Assembly: GCA_003451675.1 (NCBI GenBank)
Contig: DMCY01000064.1
Span: 1-17,116 of the forward strand
Length of the DNA: 17,116 nt
Origin: Candidatus Atribacteria bacterium
GTDB taxonomy: Bacteria; Atribacterota; JS1; SB-45; 34-128
Direction of reading: 5' to 3'
The position numbers and the translations under genes are program-made. The notes under the pieces were generated by a model. That model saw only the letters and a list, made by a program, of their open reading frames with translations, was not told the origin of the DNA and did no database searches. The first letter of the stretch is position 1, and each line of letters opens with the position of its first letter. Of this stretch, positions 7,582-13,896 are shown one piece after another.

Positions 7582-10377
7582 TTACTTTATTACCAAAAAC
7601 AAACTCTCTCTATGGTCTGCCTGATCCTTTCCAAAAATAGCAATCACTTCTGCCTTATACAAACCCACCGGTAATCTCTTTTCTGGCTGCCAGCTTACCT
7701 CGAATTCCTTATCGGCAGATGCTGGAACGTCTACTTTATCTATAATTACATTGGCTATCTCCTGCCCTTTATTATTTATTATCTTAAAAAATCCCCAAAC
7801 CGGTAAAATCTCTATCGACTGATTTTTAAAAATAATCTTAGGAATAATTGCCTCTCCCGATTTAGCCTGAGGCACAGAAAACTCTATAATCTTTCCTGAA
7901 ATTTCCTTCTCCTTAAAAATCTTAAATCGCTTCTCTATTTCAGCAACCTCTCTCTCCCCATCCTTTACCTTTAGTCTAACCTGATATTCACCTTTGGGTA
8001 ACCCATCTTTTAGCAATGCACTCCATACAGTAGGGGCACAATAAATCGTGCCCTCTTCCGTTGGTTTAAAAAATAAATCTTTCTCATTTTTTTTCATCTC
8101 TAAAGAGGCTATAGAATTACCCTCTCCATCTTCTACTTCCAAAAAAGCACTCAAATTTTTTTTAATATTATCTTCTCCGTAAAAGAAACTTTTAAAGTAG
8201 AGCGGTTCCCCCGGGGGAGCCCAGGGGGATAAAATATCTAAAATAGAGGAATCTTGGGGATCATAAAAGTATCGGGAATTATAAGGATTCCCCATAACTA
8301 TTTCACCATTAGCTGATCTCTCTTCTCTGACTAATAATCCTGAACTATTTATCTCTTCACTATCTAGAGCTACTTTCTCAACGGCTACTCTCTGATAATC
8401 CTTAATTAATCTATCCGGAAAGGAAATCTTTTTATCAAAAATCATCCCTTGTTTATATATCATAAAAGACTTATCTAATTTCTCTTCTGCTTTCTCTACC
8501 TTTTCCTCTTCTAAATCTTTCTCAGCCTGCAAGACATATACATTAGCTAAATTCAGATAAGCTTCAGCAATATTAGGAAACATATAAATATTTTTTTTAA
8601 AAGATTCTCCTGCTTTTTCTAGATTCCCTATTTTAAGATAGGCATATCCTAAATCATTATAAAGCTCTTGAGTAATCCAATTTTTTTCCGCCTTTTTAAA
8701 GGCTATAACTGCTTCATCATAACGCCCTAAATTATTATAGGTAACTCCTAAAGGTAAATAATTTCTCCCATTATAGGAATTAAATTCTCTGGATTTCTCC
8801 AGTTCCTCCACTGCCCTTAAATAATTCTCCATTTGCATTAACATCTCACCCTTTTTCAGATAAATATCGGCACGATACCAGTTTATCTTTACTACTACAA
8901 ATGATATTACTATTACCACTATCCCTATCTGAATAACCCTTCTTAGAAATATATTTTCTTTAAATATTCTAAATATTTTATGCTTCTTTGAACTAAACTT
9001 TTTACCACCACTATTATCTAAAGATTTTCTACCCTTATCTCCACCAATTTCTTCCAGCTCCCTAGTAACCACTACTGAAATCCCTAAAATCAGCCAGAAA
9101 AGCATTCCATTCTGAATAATATGAAAAGGGAAACTAAATAAGGAATGGACAAGCAAGACCGTAACTCCGCCCATAAATCCTATAATCAAAAATATTCTCT
9201 CTCTATTTTTTGCTCTTACTAAACCATTTAAAGTATTCTTATAAAAAGCAAATATTATCCATAAAAAAGCGGCCAAACCTATAATTCCAATTTCTGCCCC
9301 TATATGCAGATAATCATTATGAGCATTTATTGATTTATTGGTATAAGGGATATACTTTTGATACTTTTTTTGTGATAATACTGCACCTTGAGAAGAAAGA
9401 TAATAGAGACCATATGTACCAATACCTCTCCCCAATAAAGGAGATTGACTAATCGTCTCTACGCTACTCAACCAGATAAGAAGACGTGTCTGCATTGAAG
9501 AACTCCCTACCTCGGTCACAGAAGCAGCTCTTTGGGTTACATTCAACTCCACAGGATTAAGGGGATTAGGAGTAGAGTAAATTATCGAAATTACTAATAA
9601 TATTAAAATCAGACTGATAACCCAAACTTTATTTTGCCGGAAGAAAGTAAATTCGCTTTTTTTAAAAAAATAGATAGCCCCCAGCATAACTACGATTGAC
9701 CCAAAAAGGGCTATCCAGGCTCCCCGACAAAGGGTCATTAATAAACTGGTATACAAGAGAGCAATAATTAATTCTAAAATAATCTTTTTAAATTTAACTT
9801 TCTGCAAGCAAAACAAGATAAAAGCAAGCGGAATAACTGCTGCTAAATGCCCGGCTAAATAGTTGGGATTACCAAAGGTAGAAAAGAGACTACCCCTTCC
9901 TCCTATCTTCCTCCAGAATGAAAAATCAAGACCATAGAATTGAAATATACAATAAACTGCTGCTATAGAGGCGGCTAAAAAAATTGTAGTTAAGATAATA
10001 GAAATCCATTTTTTATTATTAATTAAGGAGATAACTATAAAATATAAAAGAAGGTAACTGCCCCAAAGGGCTAATTCATTAAAACTGTCATACAGGCTGT
10101 TAGTCTGAAATAAAGAGATTAAAATAGTAAGGGAAAAAATCAAGATAGGTAAATTTAAAGGAGATTTTAGAAGAGTGCTTTCTTTTTGCTCTAATTGTTT
10201 GATTAGCCAGATACCACCAATTAAAAAGAGTATAATTTGAGCGGTAGTATTTTTAGTTATAGTAAAAGTAGTAGCCCAGGGATAAAAAACTAAGGGAGCA
10301 AGAAAAAGTAGGATAATTAATCCTGCTTTAATAATCAATTCTTCTCTCAAACAATATTTAACTTTTTCCTTTATCAC
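7582..10377 (-). CDS. O-antigen ligase/O-oligosaccharyltransferase-like membrane protein with TPR and C-terminal Ig domains
   Basis: This is a 931-residue protein. Residues about 1-440 hold ten or more membrane helices of the Wzy_C/O-antigen ligase fold. STFGNPNYLAGHLAAVIPLA lies at about 166-185. The long periplasmic loop ends in NAHNDYLHIGAEIG (351-364), the hallmark catalytic-loop motif with His353 and His358. A further helix (about 481-497) leads into a periplasmic TPR region (about 502-645, three to four repeats, e.g. LPLGVTYNNLGRYDEAVIAF). An Ig-like module follows at about 720-820, then a C-terminal domain (about 824-931) shared with the two DUF916-like neighbours. The start is GTG at 10377 with GGGAG about 10 bases upstream. 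The family moves lipid-linked glycan to lipid A core (WaaL), to a growing polymer (Wzy) or to protein Ser/Thr (PglL/PilO-like). The sequence alone does not separate these. The Ser/Thr-rich secreted protein encoded nearby makes protein glycosylation worth considering. A palindromic repeat lies inside the gene at 8031-8054. Confidence 0.85.
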   Translation of the reverse strand: MIKEKVKYCLREELIIKAGLIILLFLAPLVFYPWATTFTITKNTTAQIILFLIGGIWLIKQLEQKESTLLKSPLNLPILIFSLTILISLFQTNSLYDSFNELALWGSYLLLYFIVISLINNKKWISIILTTIFLAASIAAVYCIFQFYGLDFSFWRKIGGRGSLFSTFGNPNYLAGHLAAVIPLAFILFCLQKVKFKKIILELIIALLYTSLLMTLCRGAWIALFGSIVVMLGAIYFFKKSEFTFFRQNKVWVISLILILLVISIIYSTPNPLNPVELNVTQRAASVTEVGSSSMQTRLLIWLSSVETISQSPLLGRGIGTYGLYYLSSQGAVLSQKKYQKYIPYTNKSINAHNDYLHIGAEIGIIGLAAFLWIIFAFYKNTLNGLVRAKNRERIFLIIGFMGGVTVLLVHSLFSFPFHIIQNGMLFWLILGISVVVTRELEEIGGDKGRKSLDNSGGKKFSSKKHKIFRIFKENIFLRRVIQIGIVVIVISFVVVKINWYRADIYLKKGEMLMQMENYLRAVEELEKSREFNSYNGRNYLPLGVTYNNLGRYDEAVIAFKKAEKNWITQELYNDLGYAYLKIGNLEKAGESFKKNIYMFPNIAEAYLNLANVYVLQAEKDLEEEKVEKAEEKLDKSFMIYKQGMIFDKKISFPDRLIKDYQRVAVEKVALDSEEINSSGLLVREERSANGEIVMGNPYNSRYFYDPQDSSILDILSPWAPPGEPLYFKSFFYGEDNIKKNLSAFLEVEDGEGNSIASLEMKKNEKDLFFKPTEEGTIYCAPTVWSALLKDGLPKGEYQVRLKVKDGEREVAEIEKRFKIFKEKEISGKIIEFSVPQAKSGEAIIPKIIFKNQSIEILPVWGFFKIINNKGQEIANVIIDKVDVPASADKEFEVSWQPEKRLPVGLYKAEVIAIFGKDQADHRESLFLVIK
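8031..8054. repeat. Palindromic repeat of the TAGGGGC family inside the ligase coding region
   Basis: TAGGGGCACAAT...ATCGTGCCCT lies within the gene and is translated in frame as about EEGTIYCAPT (residues 774-783). The same family fills the spacers, where it appears in at least a dozen copies. It falls near the end of the first Ig-like module, in a probable surface loop. Confidence 0.8.
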
Positions 10378-10435
10378 CTCACATTCACTCCCTTATTTTT
10401 TGCGAGTTCTTGTCCTCTTTATTTTATATTAAAAT

Positions 10436-10514
10436 GTCATTGCGAGGAGCAAAGCGACGAAGCAATCTCAATTCAGAGATTACCACGCTCCGATAAATCG
10501 GAGCTCGTAATGAC
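10436..10514. repeat. CATTGCGAGGAGC-type composite palindromic repeat
   Basis: It begins GTCATTGCGAGGAGCAAAGC and ends GTAATGAC, with an internal perfect hairpin of GCTCCGAT and ATCGGAGC around AA (10487-10504). Repeats with this opening are common in several uncultured and deltaproteobacterial genomes. Only one copy is in the window, between the ligase and paralogue 1. Confidence 0.75.
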
Positions 10515-10527
10515 ATAATAAAATTCA

Positions 10528-10823
10528 TAGACAGGTGAAACCTGTTCCTACAAAAATATAAATTTATTGTTTTTCTTTGTGTTATTTTGGCAATTTTCTT
10601 CGGGCGTATGCAATACGCCCCTACATCCCCTGTCATTCCCATATTCCTATTTTGTCATTCCTGCCCCTACCTCTGTCATTCCCGTGAAAACGGGAACCCA
10701 TCTTTCTTTCTAATCTTCTGTCTCCTGTGGGCACAATGGATTGTGCCCCTTGTATACCACAATTGCAATACACTATGCCCTTTTTTACATTTTTGATTTG
10801 TAGGGGCGTATTGCATACGCCCT
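10528..10823. repeat. Cluster of palindromic and chimeric intergenic repeats
   Basis: Together with 10436-10514 this makes up the 452-base gene-free stretch 10378-10829. Units: 10528-10551 (TAGACAGGT...ACCTGTTCCTAC), 10602-10624 (GGGCGTAT...ATACGCCCCTAC), half-units GTCATTCCCATATTC at 10632 and GTCATTCCTG fused to CCCCTAC at 10654-10670, 10675-10700 (GTCATTCCCGT...ACGGGAACCCA), 10729-10750 (GGGCACAAT...ATTGTGCCCCT) and 10800-10823 (GTAGGGGCGTAT...ATACGCCC). The last unit lies 6 bases from the stop of paralogue 1. I see no gene or clear promoter in this stretch. Confidence 0.75.
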
Positions 10824-10829
10824 TCTCTT

Positions 10830-12314
10830 CTATTTCACCAGGAACGATGCCTCTCCGATTGCTATCTTATCCCCTCCATAAATCAGGGTAACCACCGCTT
10901 TATACAATCCAGTTGGTAATGTTCCGTTCCAGCTTCCTCCAAGTCTCTTCTCTTCTCTTTCTGCCAATTTAATCTTATTGATGGGTATCTGTCCTACTGC
11001 CTTTCCAGCACTATTTTTTAATTCAATCAATCCTTCTACACTAAATTCCGTATTACCGGTATTTTTAAAGAATAACTGGGGTACTACTGCTTCACCGGAT
11101 TTTATAGAATCTATGGTAAAACTTGATATCTCTCCCCCTAAAACTAATTCTTTTTCTATAACCATAACCCTGGCTGTAGCAACTGCCTTCTTTATTCCAC
11201 CAAATTCAGGCTTGCTATATTCTGCGCTTACAATAACTTGGTAATCTCCTGTAGGAAGTCCTTTCTCCCAGATCCCCTGAAATTCCTCGCTACTTCCAAC
11301 ATTAACTTCTTTGCTTATTATAGAAACAGTAGCAATTAATTTATTCCCAAGATCTCTAATCTCTAAATTAATCTTTGGATCAAGCTGGACATTACCAGTA
11401 TTAGTAAATAAAAAGCTAAAAACAATTGGTTTTTTTTGCACTACATTTATATCGGAAAAAATAGAAATATTAGCCTTTGGTTGAGCTAATGCTCCCGGAG
11501 ATATTATGGAAAATATTTTGGATAAAGCATTGGTATTAATACCTTCAACTGGTTGCATCACACTTTCAGCAGAGTATTTGCCTATAGGCAGATCTCCTGA
11601 ATCTAAATAACCATACATATAACGTTCTAATCCAGGCATAACCAGATTTGGTTTAATAGAAATTCTTTTTACCTCCAAACCACTTTTATCTCGGATAATC
11701 ACTGTGCCACTTTGAGGAACAAAATGAACATTTCCCGTGTTCTTAAACACTGTGGCTATTTTAATCTTCTCACCAGATTTTTCCTGTCCTGCGATAACAT
11801 CTATTATCCTTCCCGACCTTTTCTTAGGACCAGGAATCTCCACCCAAATTGGAGCTGCTACACGGGTAACAACGGCTACCATCCCACCTTTTTCCTTGAC
11901 CGGCTGTGTTTCGAAAATGACTACACCGTAGGCTCCTCCAGATGGTTCTATCTCTCTGGCTCGTCCAATATTAATCTTGATCTCAACCTCCTGTGTCTCC
12001 CCCGGTCTCAATATAAACTCGCTGGGATACAGACTAAAAACTTTTCTTATAATCTCCTGCTCAGTCCCAGACTCTCGAATTATAGTACTGCCGGTTATAG
12101 CCATTGAAAGCCCGGCTGTATAAACTAATACCTTCTTATCGTGGTCAGCAGTATTGGTTATTTTAGTAAAAATGCAGTTATTCTCCTCAGTAACAGTCTC
12201 AGTTATTAGAGAGGGTGACACTGTAATTCCCCCCGCCCGAAGGGAGATACTAGCAGAGTAGAATATCATTACACACAGTACTACCCCCATAAAGACTCTT
12301 TCTTTTACTTTCAT
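10830..12314 (-). CDS. Exported multi-Ig protein, DUF916/WxLIP-like, paralogue 1
   Basis: I place the start at the ATG at 12314, giving 494 residues. It has AGGGGG 7 bases upstream, and the protein then opens with a proper signal peptide (MKVKERVFMGVVLCVMIFY, cleavage near SLRA). The ATG at 12317 is the alternative. A start at 12392 would add 26 residues that spoil the signal peptide and overlap an RNA hairpin. The architecture matches the protein at 5815-7314: a DUF916-like first module (GGITVSPSLI, LRPGETQEVEIKINI, PSGGAYGVVIFETQP) and three further Ig-like modules with KNTGNVHF, TNTGNVQL and KNTGNTEF signatures and LPxGxY ends. The last module is nearly the same as in paralogue 2, and the matching DNA is also visibly similar. 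It sits directly after the small secreted protein gene, where chaperone genes sit in fimbrial operons. A role as its chaperone or anchor is inferred from position and fold. Confidence 0.75.
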   Translation of the reverse strand: MKVKERVFMGVVLCVMIFYSASISLRAGGITVSPSLITETVTEENNCIFTKITNTADHDKKVLVYTAGLSMAITGSTIIRESGTEQEIIRKVFSLYPSEFILRPGETQEVEIKINIGRAREIEPSGGAYGVVIFETQPVKEKGGMVAVVTRVAAPIWVEIPGPKKRSGRIIDVIAGQEKSGEKIKIATVFKNTGNVHFVPQSGTVIIRDKSGLEVKRISIKPNLVMPGLERYMYGYLDSGDLPIGKYSAESVMQPVEGINTNALSKIFSIISPGALAQPKANISIFSDINVVQKKPIVFSFLFTNTGNVQLDPKINLEIRDLGNKLIATVSIISKEVNVGSSEEFQGIWEKGLPTGDYQVIVSAEYSKPEFGGIKKAVATARVMVIEKELVLGGEISSFTIDSIKSGEAVVPQLFFKNTGNTEFSVEGLIELKNSAGKAVGQIPINKIKLAEREEKRLGGSWNGTLPTGLYKAVVTLIYGGDKIAIGEASFLVK

Positions 12315-12348
12315 CATTATGCCCCCTATTTTTGTTAACTTGGTAGGA

Positions 12349-12389
12349 AAGGGAGGCTGCCGGTTCAGATTCCACCAGTAGCCTCCCTT
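12349..12389 (-). promoter_or_regulatory. Strong intergenic RNA hairpin between subunit and chaperone-like genes
   Basis: On the minus strand a 16-position stem (arms 12374-12389 AAGGGAGGCTACTGGT and 12349-12364 ACCGGCAGCCTCCCTT, one A-C mismatch and one U-G pair) closes a 9-base loop. UUUCC follows, too short a U-run for a textbook terminator. It lies 50 bases after the stop of the small secreted protein and about 35 bases before the next start. It may be a partial terminator or 3' stabilising stem that gives more subunit than chaperone mRNA. The effect is inferred. Confidence 0.65.
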
Positions 12390-12439
12390 CATGTCCGTGT
12401 TTTGTCTCCTATGCTTTTCAGCCCAAGGCTTCAGTTAGC

Positions 12440-13036
12440 CTATCCAGTTGCTGAATCAGCGACCGCGGTGAAGGTGACCACAATGCGATACTTATTGGTG
12501 CCTGATAGCACTGGATCGCTAAAATGGACTGGCTGTGAGTACTTGATCTCTGTTAGGTAACCGTCATCATCAGTGGCAGTATCATCGATGTCTGCGATGG
12601 TCGAAGCGGTGGTAGAGATTTGCGTGAAGGTCGAAGTCGTTGTGGAGGTGGTGCCCTCCTGGAGGTTAACCGCCCAGTAGAAGGGATCAGTAAGCGTTAC
12701 CGCGGGCGTAGCGTAATCAGTGCCAGTATGCTTATTCATATAACCGGCTGTGCCATAGGTGGGAGTGTCGCAGTTGATTTGGATGTGGTAGGGTGTATTA
12801 CTTATCACTTTAAGGTCGTTTGCATCCAGTGCGTCAGCAGTTCCTGTTTTTTCTACATTCTCTCCCGATGCTGGGCTCGCGCTTGCCGCCAATGTGTAAC
12901 TTGATATGGCAGCAGGTGCGGTTATCGAAATCGTCGCCGTCACATTACCCTCGACTGTCTGGTCAGCAGCATAAACTAATCCGCTTAATCCTAAACTCAA
13001 CATTACTACTAATAAAGCAATTATTAATTTTTTCAT
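12440..13036 (-). CDS. Small Ser/Thr-rich secreted protein, probable surface structural subunit
   Basis: The 198-residue product has a clear signal peptide (MKKLIIALLVVMLSLGLSGL, cleavage near VYAA, about residue 23-24). The mature part is beta-rich, poor in Lys/Arg and full of Thr, Ser, Ala and Asp. Residues 129-147 are mostly Thr/Ser (TTSTTTSTFTQISTTAST), followed by an acidic stretch IADIDDTATDDD. It ends with a strand NKYRIVVTFTAVAD, comparable to the last strand of WxL or fimbrial subunits. There is no LPXTG or C-terminal membrane anchor. AAAGGAGTG stands 7-8 bases before the ATG, the best ribosome binding site in the window. Base composition is far richer in GC than in neighbours: two 60-base lines gave 28 and 34 G+C, against 12 in a sampled line of the response regulator. 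High expression or transfer would explain this. I do not recognise a named family. The Ser/Thr stretch could be a glycosylation site. Confidence 0.75.
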   Translation of the reverse strand: MKKLIIALLVVMLSLGLSGLVYAADQTVEGNVTATISITAPAAISSYTLAASASPASGENVEKTGTADALDANDLKVISNTPYHIQINCDTPTYGTAGYMNKHTGTDYATPAVTLTDPFYWAVNLQEGTTSTTTSTFTQISTTASTIADIDDTATDDDGYLTEIKYSQPVHFSDPVLSGTNKYRIVVTFTAVADSATG

Positions 13037-13132
13037 TTCGTTTCACTCCTTTTATCGTTTTATATTTGTACTTTTAATTTTTAAAATTCAAGTCAACATT
13101 TTTAATCTAAAAGAACACATTTCTCAATTTTC

Positions 13133-13156
13133 TTCTACCACCTCCGTTTTGTAGAA
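13133..13156 (-). promoter_or_regulatory. Leader hairpin presenting GGAGGTG in its loop
   Basis: TTCTAC (minus strand 13156-13151) pairs with GTAGAA (13138-13133). A flanking TTTT/AAAA pairing may extend the stem. The 12-base loop region contains GGAGGTG (13145-13139), a strong Shine-Dalgarno match not near the main ATG at 13036. It lies between the riboswitch and the small secreted protein gene and could be part of the expression platform. A tiny reading frame from TTG at 13127 (6 codons) is suitably spaced, but weak evidence. Confidence 0.35.
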
Positions 13157-13177
13157 CCCAAAATTTAATATCTTTAA

Positions 13178-13270
13178 AATCTTCGGCAGCCCAGCTGTCT
13201 AAATTAATTGACCAATTTAGACCCGCAGCTTTGCAAGCCATCATCACTGATGGCTTGCCTTTATCGGATT
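13178..13270 (-). ncRNA. Class-I cyclic-di-GMP riboswitch candidate (GEMM-I aptamer)
   Basis: Read on the minus strand, the element has the GEMM-I landmarks in order: AAAGGCAAGCC, a hairpin closed by a GNRA tetraloop (GTGA), GCAAAGC, CGGGTCTAAA opening a second helix (GTCTAAATT with AATTTAGAC), then ACAGCTGGGCTGCCGAAG. The position matching Vc2 G20 (third base before AAGCC) is G, which favours c-di-GMP over 3',3'-cGAMP. The first A of GCAAAGC matches A47. One departure: the segment usually reading GAC before GCAAAGC is CTT here, so the first hairpin becomes an 11-base-pair perfect palindrome (13233-13243 and 13248-13258). It lies about 140 bases before the ATG of the small secreted protein gene, in sense orientation. 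I see no terminator between aptamer and gene, so the control mode is unclear. Confidence 0.75.
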
Positions 13271-13301
13271 CTATTACCTTTTTAAATTAACTTATTAACA
13301 A
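13271..13301 (-). promoter_or_regulatory. Weak promoter candidate immediately upstream of the riboswitch
   Basis: On the minus strand TTGTTA (13296-13301) and TAATAG (13271-13276) are 19 bases apart; an overlapping TAGAAT is the alternative -10. The start of transcription would fall near 13264, at the 5' edge of the aptamer, which is where a riboswitch promoter should be. Matches are poor, so the call rests mostly on position. Confidence 0.25.
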
Positions 13302-13335
13302 CTATTCTCATCGGCACCACCTCTTTTGTCACCTT

Positions 13336-13464
13336 GTAGGGGCATATTGTATATACCCTATCCCTGTCATTCCCGCACCCACTTTCGTGAGTGTAAACTG
13401 CAGCGGGAATCTATCTTTCTTTAGTCTTCTTCCTCCTGTGGGCACGATTCATCGTGCCCACTAC
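13336..13464. repeat. Cluster of three palindromic repeats upstream of the riboswitch
   Basis: Units: 13336-13360 (GTAGGGGCATATTG...ATATACCCTA), 13366-13415 (a CATTCCCGC...GCGGGAATCTAT unit whose loop is enlarged by a second small hairpin, ACTTTCGTGAGT) and 13439-13464 (GGGCACGAT...ATCGTGCCC). They occupy part of the 860-base gene-free stretch 13037-13896, which otherwise holds the riboswitch, its leader, a terminator and a second repeat cluster. Confidence 0.75.
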
Positions 13465-13502
13465 ATCTAACTATATAGAAGCAATTATTGTGCCAACTTG
13501 TT

Positions 13503-13545
13503 CTATTAAAATAAAAAAATGCATTCGGATTTCTCCAAATGCATT
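13503..13545 (-). terminator. Intrinsic terminator for the kinase/regulator operon
   Basis: On the minus strand AATGCATTTGGA pairs with TCCGAATGCATT around a GAAA tetraloop (arms 13534-13545 and 13518-13529, one U-G pair), followed by TTTTTATTTT. It is the clearest terminator in the window. It lies about 350 bases after the response regulator stop and about 240 bases before the riboswitch, so it should separate the two-component operon from the surface locus. Confidence 0.8.
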
Positions 13546-13560
13546 AAGAATAAGGGTTTA

Positions 13561-13858
13561 GGGCAGACACAAGGTCTGCCTCTACATTTTAATTTATTTT
13601 TATTTTTTTACCAATCTATGGTTCTCATACCATATTTATGGTCTACAGACCATAGTAAAACGCTATCATATATATTATGGTTTTTTCTTTTTTATTTGTA
13701 GGGGCACAATGAATTGTGCCCTTTATTTGTAAATCATAGACAGGCGAGAGCCCGTCCTACGAAAATATATATTTAGTTTTATTATTTTAGGTCGGATTTA
13801 TCCAACGCGGGTTGATTTAGAAATTTTATTAATGAGGGCGTATGCAATACGCCCCTAC
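13561..13858. repeat. Cluster of palindromic repeats downstream of the response regulator
   Basis: Units: 13561-13585 (GGGCAGAC...GTCTGCC), 13637-13654 (TATGGTCT...AGACCATA) with an adjacent ACCATA/ATGGT hairpin, 13698-13723 (GTAGGGGCACAAT...ATTGTGCCC), 13738-13760 (GACAGGCG...CCCGTCCTAC), 13789-13813 (a worn TAGGTCGGAT...ATCCAACGCGGG unit) and 13836-13858 (GGGCGTAT...ATACGCCCCTAC). The unit at 13561 is the same subtype as the copy inside the response regulator gene (14073-14097). Confidence 0.75.
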
Positions 13859-13896
13859 GGGATATTGGGATACATCGTAAAATGTATAAACAAGCT

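Noticed and set aside
7397..7624. Plus-strand reading frame in the spacer, 75 codons
   Set aside because: It is built from palindromic repeats, has no ribosome binding site and overlaps the end of the ligase gene.
8206..8228. CCCCCGGGGG palindrome inside the ligase gene
   Set aside because: It encodes an ordinary Trp-Ala-Pro-Pro-Gly segment and has no relative elsewhere in the window.
10401..10416. Sigma-54-like promoter (GG-N10-GC) upstream of the ligase
   Set aside because: Only the GG and GC dinucleotides and a few other bases fit, and the implied start of transcription would cut into the ribosome binding site.
10587..10796. Plus-strand reading frame in the spacer, 69 codons
   Set aside because: The peptide comes from the GGGCGTAT and CATTCCC repeats (QYAPTSPVIP-type artefact), with no family resemblance.
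12318..12392. Longer start (ATG at 12392) for DUF916-like paralogue 1
   Set aside because: It adds 26 residues before a proper signal peptide and places the strong hairpin in coding sequence; the ATG at 12314 has AGGGGG at good spacing.
7379..13858. CRISPR array
   Set aside because: The repeats are self-palindromic, of several families, irregularly spaced and without uniform spacers.
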